From positions 1-12,605 of the forward strand of contig DATHGT010000398.1 in NCBI GenBank assembly GCA_035317605.1: DNA of 12,605 nt. Direction: 5' to 3'. The DNA comes from DATHGT01 sp035317605. GTDB taxonomy: Bacteria; Methylomirabilota; Methylomirabilia; Rokubacteriales; CSP1-6. A program made the translations under genes and the position numbers. Each line of letters starts with the position of its first letter. The stretch's first letter is position 1. The notes beneath the pieces are model-generated. The model made no database searches. It was not told the DNA's origin and worked only from the letters and a program-made list of their open reading frames with translations. Positions 5,422 through 12,519 of this stretch are shown here, in pieces.

Positions 5422-6236
5422 AGACTCCGGACTTTCTCTACGGCACGGCCTGGAAGGAAGACCGCACCCCGGCCCTCACCGAGCTGGCGCTGCGCGCGGG
5501 CTTTCGCGGCATCGACACCGCCAACCAGCGGCGGCACTACTTCGAGGCCGGGGTCGGTCAGGGGCTGGCCGCCGCCTACCGCGCCGGCGTGGTCACGCGC
5601 GACGAGCTGCTCCTGCAGACCAAGTTCACGTATCAGAACGGGCAGGACCATCGATTGCCGTACGATCCCGCGGCCGACGTCGCGACCCAGGTCGCCCAGT
5701 CGATGCGCAGCTCGCTCGAGCACCTCGGGACCGACCACGTCGACAGCTACGTGCTGCACGGACCGGCTTCGGGCTACGGGTGGAGCGACGAGGACGTCGA
5801 GGCGTGGGGCGCCATGATCAAGGAGCGCGACGCCGGACACACCCAGCTCCTCGGCGTGAGCAACGTCTCGCTCCGACACCTGCAACAGCTGGAAGCGACG
5901 GGCGCCGAGGCGCCCGCGTTCGTCCAGAACCGCTGCTTCGCTCGCGCCGGGTGGGACCGCGGCGTTCGCGCGTATTGTGAGGCGCGCAACGTCGTCTACC
6001 AGGGTTTCTCGCTGCTCACCGCCAACCCCGAGGTGCTGCACCATCCGCTCGTCGGCCGCATCGCCGCCCGCTTTCAGGCCACGCCGGCCCAGGTCGTGTT
6101 CGCCTTCTCAAGGGCTGTGGGAATGCTCCCGCTGACGGGGACGACCGATCCCGAGCACATGAAGCAAGACCTGGCCAGCCTCGCGCTCACGCTCTCCGCC
6201 GACGAGGTGCGCGCGATCGAATCGCTGGCCGGGTAG
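5418..6236 (+). CDS. Aldo/keto reductase
   Basis: The 272-residue (alpha/beta)8-barrel oxidoreductase uses NAD(P)H on carbonyl substrates. Tetrad candidates are Asp33 (GIDTA), Tyr41 (RRHY), Lys69 (LQTKF) and His114 (YVLHGP). The Asp-Tyr spacing is wider than the usual D-x4-Y because of an extra NQRRH stretch, a form I associate with a divergent AKR subfamily. Late motifs support the cofactor site: GVSN and LPLTGTTDPEHM. The start is GTG at 5418, overlapping the upstream stop as GTGA; an in-frame upstream start at 5364 would encode 18 residues inside the Ldh gene and is rejected. There is no Shine-Dalgarno of note, so coupling to the previous gene is expected. The acyl-CoA ligase gene follows after 18 bases. 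Confidence 0.92.
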   Translation: MKTPDFLYGTAWKEDRTPALTELALRAGFRGIDTANQRRHYFEAGVGQGLAAAYRAGVVTRDELLLQTKFTYQNGQDHRLPYDPAADVATQVAQSMRSSLEHLGTDHVDSYVLHGPASGYGWSDEDVEAWGAMIKERDAGHTQLLGVSNVSLRHLQQLEATGAEAPAFVQNRCFARAGWDRGVRAYCEARNVVYQGFSLLTANPEVLHHPLVGRIAARFQATPAQVVFAFSRAVGMLPLTGTTDPEHMKQDLASLALTLSADEVRAIESLAG

Positions 6237-6254
6237 CGCGGCACCCGCGAACGC

Positions 6255-7820
6255 ATGGCCCGGCTCACCGACTACACGACGTACGCGGACGCGCATCGGC
6301 ACTTCTCGGGCGCCGGGCTGTGGGAGCTGTTCGACGGGAATCGGCAGTCGCTGAACATCGCTCACGAGTGCGTCGACCGGCACGCGATGACCGGGTGCGC
6401 TGCCGTGCGGGTCGCCCACGCCGACGGGCGCGACGAGACGATCACGTTCGCGGAGCTGTCCGAGTGGTCGGCGCGGTTCGCTCACTGGCTGGAGGATCGC
6501 GGCGTCGAGCGCGGCGATCGGGTGGCGATCATGCTGGAGCCCTCGCTGGCGTTCTACGCGGCGCTGTTCGGCGCCATCAAGCGCGGGGCGATCGCGGTGC
6601 CCCTGTTCACGCTGTTCGGGCCGGACGGCGTACGCCTGCGCGTGGCGGACTGTACTCCGCGCATGCTGATCACGAACCCGGACAAGGCCGAGACGGCGCG
6701 CGCGGGCGCCGACGTCGAGGTCGTCGTCGCTGACGAGACGCTACTCGCCTCGCTGGAGAGATATCCCACCGAGTACGCAGCGCGCAGCACGCCCGACGAG
6801 CTGGCGGTGTTCCAGTACACGTCGGGGACCACGCGCGAGCTGCCCGCCGCGGTGCGCCACACGCACCGGGCCATCGTGGTGCTGATGGTCGCCGCGCTCT
6901 ACGGCACCGGCATCCGACCGGGCGAGCGGTTCTTCTGTCCCTCGTCGCCCGCGTGGGGACACGGGCTCTGGCACGGCACGCTGGCGCCGCTGGCCCTCGG
7001 CGTGACCACGGGCACGATGGCCGGCAAGTTCGATCCCGTGCGCATGCTGCGGGCGCTGGAGGACTACGAGATCACCACGCTGTCGGCGGCGGCCACGCAC
7101 TTCCGGATGATCAAGACGTCGGGCGCGGCGGCCCGATATCGTCACGCGATACGCAAGCTGTCGTTTACCGGCGAGCCGATGGACACCGCCACCCGTGCCT
7201 TCGTCGAGGACACGTACGGCGTTCCCGTTTGCAGCATGTACGGCACCACCGAAATCGGCGTGATCCTCGCCGATTATCCCGGTGCGGCCGACTACATCGT
7301 GAAGCCGGGAGCGCTCGGCAGGCCCGTGCCCGGCGTGCGCGTGGAAGTGCAGCGGCCCGACGGGAGCGCGGCGGCGCCCAACGAGCTCGGAGAGATCAAG
7401 GTCTGGCGCCGCGGCGAGTGGTTCCCGACCAAAGACCGCGGCCACGTCGACGAGGACGGCTACGTCTTCCACGCCGGCCGCGCCGACGACGTGATCATCT
7501 CGGCGGGGTGGACGATGAGCGCGGTGGAGATCGAGGACGTGCTGCTCGCGCACCCGGACGTGAGCGAGGCCGCGGTCATCGGCGTGGCCGACGAGCTGCG
7601 CGGCCAGGTCGTGAAGGCATTCGTGGTGAGCGCGCGCGGCGGCGACGAGGCGTTCGCGCGCGAGCTCCAGGAGTTCACGCGGACCCGGCTGAGCCAGCAC
7701 GAGTATCCCCGCCAGGTCGCATTCGTGAGCGCGCTGCCGAAGACGCCGGCCGGCAAGATCAACCGCAAGGCGTTGCGCGACGCCGCGGCCGGTGCCGTCG
7801 AGCCGACGCATGCCGTCTGA
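6255..7820 (+). CDS. AMP-forming acyl-CoA ligase (ANL superfamily)
   Basis: The 521-residue enzyme would activate a carboxylic acid as its CoA thioester via an acyl-adenylate. It shows the adenylation core motifs: YTSGTT (188-193), YGTTE (329-333), TKDRGHVDEDGY with Asp394 for ribose binding, hinge-region GRADD (408-412), and the C-terminal PKTPAGK with Lys501. The P-loop continues RELPAAV, not the usual G-x-P-K-G, a variant I have seen in some aryl/2-aminobenzoate-type ligases. The substrate pocket cannot be read, though the style suggests an aromatic or branched acid. The ATG at 6255 has no strong Shine-Dalgarno and lies 18 bases after the AKR stop. It is the central gene of the operon, followed after 7 bases by the MaoC-like gene. 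Confidence 0.94.
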   Translation: MARLTDYTTYADAHRHFSGAGLWELFDGNRQSLNIAHECVDRHAMTGCAAVRVAHADGRDETITFAELSEWSARFAHWLEDRGVERGDRVAIMLEPSLAFYAALFGAIKRGAIAVPLFTLFGPDGVRLRVADCTPRMLITNPDKAETARAGADVEVVVADETLLASLERYPTEYAARSTPDELAVFQYTSGTTRELPAAVRHTHRAIVVLMVAALYGTGIRPGERFFCPSSPAWGHGLWHGTLAPLALGVTTGTMAGKFDPVRMLRALEDYEITTLSAAATHFRMIKTSGAAARYRHAIRKLSFTGEPMDTATRAFVEDTYGVPVCSMYGTTEIGVILADYPGAADYIVKPGALGRPVPGVRVEVQRPDGSAAAPNELGEIKVWRRGEWFPTKDRGHVDEDGYVFHAGRADDVIISAGWTMSAVEIEDVLLAHPDVSEAAVIGVADELRGQVVKAFVVSARGGDEAFARELQEFTRTRLSQHEYPRQVAFVSALPKTPAGKINRKALRDAAAGAVEPTHAV

Positions 7821-7822
7821 GG
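7819..7822 (+). promoter_or_regulatory. Ribosome binding site fixing the MaoC-like gene start
   Basis: GAGG overlaps the stop of the ligase gene and lies 5 bases before the ATG at 7828. It favours 7828 over the in-frame ATG at 7810 and GTG at 7792, which lie inside the ligase gene and lack such a site. Confidence 0.55.
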
Positions 7823-7827
7823 CGGCG

Positions 7828-8946
7828 ATGCGATTTCCCAAGATCACCGAGCGCGCACTCGATGATCTGCGCCGGCGCATCGGGGTGAAGATCACCGACA
7901 CGCTGGAGCCGTGGTGTCATGAAGCCACCCGCGACGCCATCCGCCACTACGCCCACGGCATCGGCGACGACAACCCGCTCTGGTGCGATCCCGACTACGC
8001 CGCGCGCACGCGCTGGGGCGGCATCATCGCGCCGCCGAGTTTTCTGTTCGCCACCAGCCGCGTCATCTCCGGGTACGTCGGCGGCCTGCCGGGCGTCCAC
8101 GCCATGTGGGCCGGCGCCGACTGGACCTGGCGTCGTCCCATTCGGCGCAACGACGCGATCACGACCGAGGCGTGGCTCAAGGAGTTGATCGAGCACCAGA
8201 CCACCTTCGCGGGACGCTCGATCCAGCAGGTCTACCACGTGGACTTTCACGATCAGCACGGCGACCTGGTGGCGGCGGCGGACAGCTGGTGCTTCCGCAC
8301 CGATCGCGACCTCGCGCGCGAGGAAGGCACGAAGTACACGGCCCTCAAGGCCAGGCCTGAGAAGCGCTACACCGACGACGAGCTGGCCGACGTGTACCGG
8401 CTCTACGCGAACGAAGAGATACGCGGAGCCGTTCCGCGACGCTGGGACGACGTGCGCGAGGGCGAGCGCCTGCCCACCATGGCCAAGGGGCCGATGACGG
8501 TCACCGGCTTCATCGCCTACGCCCAGGGCTGGGGCGGCCTCTACATCCGCGCCAACAAGCTCGCGTGGAAGCAGATCCACCGTCACGCCGGACTCGGCAT
8601 CGCCAACCGCTTCGGCATCCCCGACTGTCCGGAGCGCGTGCACTGGGAGACGGAGTTCGCCACGCGGGTCGGCGCGCCGGGCGCGTACGACTACGGCCCG
8701 GAGCGCTGCTCGTGGCTGACTCACCACCTGACCAACTGGATGGGCGACGACGGGTTCCTGCGCCGCGCGCACTGCAAGATCCGCCGCCACAATCCCGAGG
8801 GCGACACGCTGAGGATCGACGGCGCGGTCGTGAGAAAATTCGTGGAGGACGGCCGCCATTGCGTGGAGATCGAGCAGGAAGCGCGTAATCAGGACGGCGA
8901 GCTGTCGGTGATCGGAGGAGGCGTGGTGGAGCTGCCGAAGCAATGA
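7828..8946 (+). CDS. MaoC-like / FAS1-type dehydratase domain protein (double hotdog)
   Basis: The 372-residue product looks like a two-hotdog MaoC-type hydratase/dehydratase acting on acyl-CoA esters. Residues 40-58 (HYAHGIGDDNPLWCDPDYA) match the hydratase-2 motif G-D-x-N-P-[LIV]-H with Trp in place of the motif His. Next come a GGIIAPPSFLF loop and the strand pattern MWAGADWTWRRPI (93-105) typical of the N-terminal MaoC dehydratase domain. A second half follows, opening about RWDDVREGERLP and MTVTGFIAYAQGWGG. Such proteins hydrate enoyl-CoA or dehydrate 3-hydroxyacyl-CoA; relatives include itaconyl- and mesaconyl-CoA hydratases. Placement directly after the CoA ligase supports a CoA-ester substrate. 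The gene overlaps the dioxygenase gene by ATGA (8943-8946). Confidence 0.88.
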   Translation: MRFPKITERALDDLRRRIGVKITDTLEPWCHEATRDAIRHYAHGIGDDNPLWCDPDYAARTRWGGIIAPPSFLFATSRVISGYVGGLPGVHAMWAGADWTWRRPIRRNDAITTEAWLKELIEHQTTFAGRSIQQVYHVDFHDQHGDLVAAADSWCFRTDRDLAREEGTKYTALKARPEKRYTDDELADVYRLYANEEIRGAVPRRWDDVREGERLPTMAKGPMTVTGFIAYAQGWGGLYIRANKLAWKQIHRHAGLGIANRFGIPDCPERVHWETEFATRVGAPGAYDYGPERCSWLTHHLTNWMGDDGFLRRAHCKIRRHNPEGDTLRIDGAVVRKFVEDGRHCVEIEQEARNQDGELSVIGGGVVELPKQ

Positions 8947-9776
8947 TCGCCGTGCATCCGATCGCGGGCGCCCTCGGCGCCGAGATCTCGGGCGTCGACC
9001 TGGCCAAGGATCTCGACGACGAGACCATCATGGCGGTCCGTCGCGCCTGGCTCGAGCACCTCGTGGTCTTCTTCCGCGATCAGGAGCTGACCCCGCAGCA
9101 GTTCCTCGATTTCGGCCGTCGCTTCGGCGAGCCGATCGAGTATCCCTTCGTCAGCGGATTGCCGGAAACGCCGGAAGTCATCCCCGTGCTCAAGCTCGAG
9201 CACGAGGCGGTGAACTTCGGCGGCATCTGGCACTCGGACACCACGTATCTCGAGCAGCCACCGATGGCCAGCATGCTGATCGGACGCGAGGTGCCGGAGG
9301 CCGGTGGCGACACCGAGTTCGCCAGCATGTACATGGCCTACGACACGCTCTCGGACGGGATGAAGCGACTACTCGAGCCGCTGACCGCCGTCAACAGCTC
9401 GGCGCTGGCCGACGTGTCGCGGACGCGCGAGGACCGCTTGAAGGACTCCGCGCGCCGCGACGCGGCCAAGCAGTACGTGGCCGAGCATCCGGTGGTCCGC
9501 GTGCACCCGGAGACCGGACGCCGGGCCCTCTACGTGAACGTCGCCCACACCGAGCGGTTCTCGGGCATGACCCGCGAGGAGAGCCTGCCGCTGTTGCGCT
9601 ACCTCTTCGAGCATCAGGTGCGCCCTGAGTTCACCTGCCGCTTCCGCTGGCGCCCGGGCTCGATCGCATTCTGGGACAACCGCTGCGCCCAGCACAACGC
9701 GATCAACGACTACCCCGGCCGTCGCCGGCTGATGCACCGCCTCACGCTGGCCGGCGACCAGCCTCGCGGGGCCTGA
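8943..9776 (+). CDS. TauD/TfdA-family Fe(II)/2-oxoglutarate-dependent dioxygenase
   Basis: The 277-residue enzyme has all ligands in place. The HxD pair is His97/Asp99 (WHSDTTY), the distal His is His251 (CAQHNAIND), and Arg262 and Arg266 stand 11 and 15 residues after it, the same offsets as in TauD. It also keeps the N-terminal GAEISGVDL and VVFFRDQ segments. The family hydroxylates a carbon using O2 and 2-oxoglutarate, often next to a sulfonate, ether or carboxylate so that the product collapses with loss of that group. The substrate is unknown. The start ATG overlaps the previous stop (ATGA), so it is the translationally coupled last gene of the operon. A hairpin spans its stop codon. Confidence 0.94.
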   Translation: MIAVHPIAGALGAEISGVDLAKDLDDETIMAVRRAWLEHLVVFFRDQELTPQQFLDFGRRFGEPIEYPFVSGLPETPEVIPVLKLEHEAVNFGGIWHSDTTYLEQPPMASMLIGREVPEAGGDTEFASMYMAYDTLSDGMKRLLEPLTAVNSSALADVSRTREDRLKDSARRDAAKQYVAEHPVVRVHPETGRRALYVNVAHTERFSGMTREESLPLLRYLFEHQVRPEFTCRFRWRPGSIAFWDNRCAQHNAINDYPGRRRLMHRLTLAGDQPRGA

Positions 9777-9786
9777 GGACAGGCCC
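9769..9786. terminator. Hairpin between convergent transcription units
   Basis: GGGCCTG (9769-9775) pairs with CAGGCCC (9780-9786) around an AGGA loop. It covers the dioxygenase stop codon and lies 8 bases from the end of the convergent hydrolase gene (9794). CGCGGGGCCT is also repeated directly either side. It could serve both strands as a terminator, but it lacks a T-tract. Confidence 0.45.
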
Positions 9787-9793
9787 GCGGGGC

Positions 9794-10714
9794 CTAACGA
9801 GGATCGAGGAACCGGCGCAGCTCGGCGACGAGGCCGCGCGGGTTGTCGCCCTGCACGGTGTGCCCGGCGTCCTCCACGCGCACCCACGATCCGCGCGGGA
9901 GCGCCTTCGCCAGCTTCTCCGCGTCCTCGTCGTGGAAGACGTCGCTGCGCCCGCCGCGGACGACCAGCGTCGGACACGTGATGCGCGCGACCTCGTCCCA
10001 GAGGCCCTGGCGGCGCCGCGCCCATTCCTCGGCGTCGAACTTGGCGCGATGCCGGCGGTCGTGCTTCCACGTGAGCTTGCCGTCGGGCATCCGGCGCAGG
10101 TTGTGCTGGAGGCTGCGGCGGAGCAGCTTGGGATCGCGTCGGGGGTTGAAGGACAGCGCGCGCTCGATGACCTCGTCGATGGACGCGAACTCCGCGGGCG
10201 CGGCGACGAACTCCTGGATCCGCCGGGCGCCCTCCTCCCGTCCCTCCGGGCCGGAGTCGACGATGACCAGCGCCGAGAGCCGCGCCGCGTGGCGGCCGGC
10301 GTAAGCGATCGCGGTGAGACCGCCGAGCGACATGCCGACGAGCCCGAGCCCGTCGAGACCGAGATGGTCGACGAGCGCTTCGACGTCTCCGCTGTGCGCC
10401 GCGATGGCGTAGTCCATCTCCGGCGACCACTCGCTGTCGCCGTGACCGCGCAGGTCGAGCGCCAGGCACCGATAGTCCGCCCGCAGGGCCAGACACACGA
10501 GGTCCCACGTGTGCGCGGTGAGTCCGCCGCCGTGGAGGAACAACAGCGGCTTCTTGCCGGCCGTGCCCCAGTCGAGGTAGCGAAAGCGCATCCGCCCGAG
10601 CACGACCTGGTGCTCGTCGGGAACGATCAGCGTGGGCAGGGTCATGCCGGCGATGGCCGAGGCGTCGCGCAGGTGCTCGAGATACTCGGGTGACGCGAGG
10701 AATGACGATGGCAT
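9794..10714 (-). CDS. Alpha/beta hydrolase fold protein
   Basis: The 306-residue product has HGGG at 61-64 (oxyanion hole), Ser129 in GMSLGG, Asp258 (VVRGGRSDVF) and His285 (EDAGHTV). DLRGHGDS after the fourth strand is typical of the epoxide hydrolase / C-C hydrolase / haloperoxidase-like branch. A helical cap occupies about residues 155-240. A 40-residue N-terminal extension precedes the first strand, with no signal peptide, so it should be cytosolic. The ATG lies one base after the SDR stop (TGA-C-ATG on the minus strand), so the two genes form a coupled pair. It converges on the dioxygenase operon. The substrate may be an ester, thioester, epoxide or C-C bond; the context makes a late catabolic cleavage plausible. 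Confidence 0.92.
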   Translation of the reverse strand: MPSSFLASPEYLEHLRDASAIAGMTLPTLIVPDEHQVVLGRMRFRYLDWGTAGKKPLLFLHGGGLTAHTWDLVCLALRADYRCLALDLRGHGDSEWSPEMDYAIAAHSGDVEALVDHLGLDGLGLVGMSLGGLTAIAYAGRHAARLSALVIVDSGPEGREEGARRIQEFVAAPAEFASIDEVIERALSFNPRRDPKLLRRSLQHNLRRMPDGKLTWKHDRRHRAKFDAEEWARRRQGLWDEVARITCPTLVVRGGRSDVFHDEDAEKLAKALPRGSWVRVEDAGHTVQGDNPRGLVAELRRFLDPR

Positions 10715-10715
10715 G

Positions 10716-11501
10716 TCAGGCCGCCGTCACGCCGCCGTCGACCGGCAGCGCGGCACCCGTGACGAACGACGCCTCGTCGGAGAGCAAGAACAGCGCGGCA
10801 TTGGCGATCTCCTCGGGCCGCCCGGTGCGGCCGAGCGGGACGGCGCCGGCGCCGCGCTTGCGCACCAGCTCCTCCGGATCCATTCCCGCGGTGGACTTCT
10901 GATCGGGGCGCGCCACGAACACGCGCAGCATCGGCGTGTCGATGGGCCCGGGACACACGGCGTTGACGCGGATGCCCTCGCGAGCCAGCCGGACGGCCAG
11001 GCTCTTGACGAACCCCACCACCCCGAACTTGCACATGGAATACACGGGACTATAGGCCGAGCCCTGGAGTCCCGAAGTCGACGCGGTGAACAGCAGGCTG
11101 CCGCCTCCGCGCGCGCGGAGCTCGGGGATCGCCGCCTCGGTCGTGAGCAGGACCGTGCGCAGGTTGAGATCGATGGCCAGATCGAACGCGCCCATGTCGA
11201 TGCCCTCGACCGCGGCCGGCCCGGGATGTCCGACGTGGTTCCACACGAAGTCGAGTCCCTTGAAGTGGGTGACGGCGTCCCACACGATGCGCCGCGAGTC
11301 CTCGTCCTTGGTGAGGTCGGCGGTGATCCCGACGGCGGTCCCGCCCGCTCCCGTGATCTCCGAGACCACGCGCTTCACGCCGTCGCTGTCGACGTCCACC
11401 ACCGCGACCCGCGCGCCCTCGCGCGCGAAGCGCAAGGCGCCGGCCCGCCCCATGCCCGACGCCGCCGCGGTCACGATCCCGATCTTCCCCGCCAGTCGCA
11501 T
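10716..11501 (-). CDS. Short-chain dehydrogenase/reductase (SDR)
   Basis: The 261-residue classical SDR is of normal length. The cofactor loop reads TAAASGMG (11-18), with Ala for the usual first Gly. Asp at the end of the second strand (VVDVD, 35-38) suggests NAD(H) preference. The catalytic set is Asn113, Ser141, Tyr154 and Lys158 (YSMCK). The usual NNAG is NHVG (88-91), a visible departure. PGPIDTP and the C-terminal VTGAALPVDGG are standard. The ATG at 11501 is chosen because the open frame continuing upstream is the shadow of the divergent gene. GGAGG stands 14 bases ahead, further than ideal. It would oxidise an alcohol or reduce a ketone. It is paired with the hydrolase downstream and divergent from the Tat-AKR across 57 bp. 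Confidence 0.93.
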   Translation of the reverse strand: MRLAGKIGIVTAAASGMGRAGALRFAREGARVAVVDVDSDGVKRVVSEITGAGGTAVGITADLTKDEDSRRIVWDAVTHFKGLDFVWNHVGHPGPAAVEGIDMGAFDLAIDLNLRTVLLTTEAAIPELRARGGGSLLFTASTSGLQGSAYSPVYSMCKFGVVGFVKSLAVRLAREGIRVNAVCPGPIDTPMLRVFVARPDQKSTAGMDPEELVRKRGAGAVPLGRTGRPEEIANAALFLLSDEASFVTGAALPVDGGVTAA

Positions 11502-11530
11502 GGCCAGAAGAGTCGCCTCCAGTGGCCGCC

Positions 11531-11537
11531 TTGTCAA
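11531..11537. promoter_or_regulatory. Overlapping -35-like boxes in the divergent gap
   Basis: TTGTCAA reads as TTGTCA toward the Tat-AKR gene (11559) and as a consensus TTGACA on the minus strand (11537-11532) toward the SDR gene (11501). Neither direction has a good -10 at the right distance, so this is only a candidate for shared divergent promoter control. Confidence 0.25.
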
Positions 11538-11558
11538 TCTCCGGGGCATGATAGAGAG

Positions 11559-12476
11559 ATGAGCCATGGCATACGCGACGTCGCGATCACGCGGCGGGCA
11601 CTGCTCGGACTGATGATGACGGCGGCGGCGCGGCCCGCTCGCGGCGAGGAGCCCTCGATGCTGCAGCGCCCGATTCCGTCCAGCGGCGAAAGCATCCCGG
11701 CGGTCGGCCTCGGCACGTGGCGCACGTTCGACGTCGGCGCCTCCAGGGCCGAGCGCGATCCCCTCGAGGACGTGCTGGGACGCTTCGCCGCGCTCGGAGG
11801 GCGCGTGGTCGATTCCTCGCCGATGTACGGCACCGCCGAGTCGGTCGTCGGCGACCTCGCGGCCGAGCTCGGGATCGCCGACAAGCTCTTCCTCGCCACC
11901 AAGGTGTGGACGAGCGGCCGCGACGCCGGCATCGCCCAGATGGAAGCGTCGCTGCGCCGGTTCCGCGCCCGCCGGCTTGACCTCATGCAGATCCACAACC
12001 TGCTCGACTGGCGCACGCATCTGGCCACGCTCCGGACGTGGAAAGAGGCCGGGCGCATTCGCTATCTCGGCGTCACGCACTACACGTCGAGCGCCTACGA
12101 CGAGCTGGAGCGCGTGCTGCGGGCCGAGCCGCTCGATTTCGTGCAGGTGAACTATTCGCTCGGCGAGCGCGAGGCCGAACGGCGAATCCTGCCCCTCGCG
12201 CGCGAGCGGGGTATCGCGGTGCTGGTGAATCGCCCGTTCTCTGAGGGCGGGCTGTTCCAGCGCGTCCGGGGCCGAGCGCTGCCGGCGTGGGCGGCCGAGT
12301 TCGACTGCGCGAGCTGGGCCCAGTTCTTTCTCAAGTGGATCCTCGCGCATCCGGCCGTCACGTGCGCGATCCCCGGGACGAGCCGGCCGGAGCACCTCGT
12401 GGACAACATCGCCGCGGGTCGCGGCCGTCTCCCGGACGCGGCGACGCGCGAGCGCATGACCGCGCTGGTTCATTGA
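11559..12476 (+). CDS. Tat-exported aldo/keto reductase
   Basis: The 305-residue product has an N-terminal twin-arginine signal: TRR at 11-13, then a hydrophobic ALLGLMMTAAA and an Ala/Arg-rich cleavage region near residues 24-30. Export in folded form to the periplasm is therefore expected. The body is an aldo/keto reductase barrel with the classic spacing: Asp85 and Tyr90 (DSSPMYG), Lys115 (LATKVW) and His146 (MQIHNLL). GVTHYTSSAY, QVNYSLGE and the AIPGTSRPEHL cofactor-binding region support it. It is a distinct branch from the AKR at 5418. The start at 11559 is the first Met consistent with the Tat signal; the open frame continues upstream only as antisense to the SDR gene. No good Shine-Dalgarno is visible. 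A hairpin repeat begins at its stop codon. Confidence 0.9.
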   Translation: MSHGIRDVAITRRALLGLMMTAAARPARGEEPSMLQRPIPSSGESIPAVGLGTWRTFDVGASRAERDPLEDVLGRFAALGGRVVDSSPMYGTAESVVGDLAAELGIADKLFLATKVWTSGRDAGIAQMEASLRRFRARRLDLMQIHNLLDWRTHLATLRTWKEAGRIRYLGVTHYTSSAYDELERVLRAEPLDFVQVNYSLGEREAERRILPLARERGIAVLVNRPFSEGGLFQRVRGRALPAWAAEFDCASWAQFFLKWILAHPAVTCAIPGTSRPEHLVDNIAAGRGRLPDAATRERMTALVH

Positions 12477-12519
12477 GATGGGGGGGCCCCTACGGCTCCC
12501 CCCATACCCCCCCGACGCG
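12472..12519. repeat. Interspersed G-run/C-run hairpin repeat, copy 2
   Basis: Near-identical to 1571-1617 (one extra G and two substitutions). It starts at the last codon of the Tat-AKR gene, so its TGA is the stop codon. ATGGGGGG pairs with CCCCCCAT (12498-12505). A terminator or 3'-end element that spreads to gene ends is possible. Confidence 0.8.

Noticed and set aside
6741..7901. 386-codon minus-strand open frame
   Set aside because: Antisense to the CoA ligase gene; no family resemblance.
7759..8943. 394-codon minus-strand open frame
   Set aside because: Antisense to the MaoC-like gene; low-complexity composition.
9369..10508. 379-codon minus-strand open frame across the operon end
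   Set aside because: Runs antisense through the dioxygenase gene and out of frame through the hydrolase; Arg-rich with no domain.
10632..11558. Long in-frame extension upstream of the Tat-exported AKR
   Set aside because: It is antisense to the SDR and hydrolase start, is rich in Arg/Asp/His low-complexity typical of GC shadows, and would bury the Tat signal inside the protein.
11502..12473. Minus-strand open frame extending the SDR N-terminally by 324 residues
   Set aside because: It is the antisense shadow of the Tat-AKR gene; the SDR fold begins right at the ATG at 11501.
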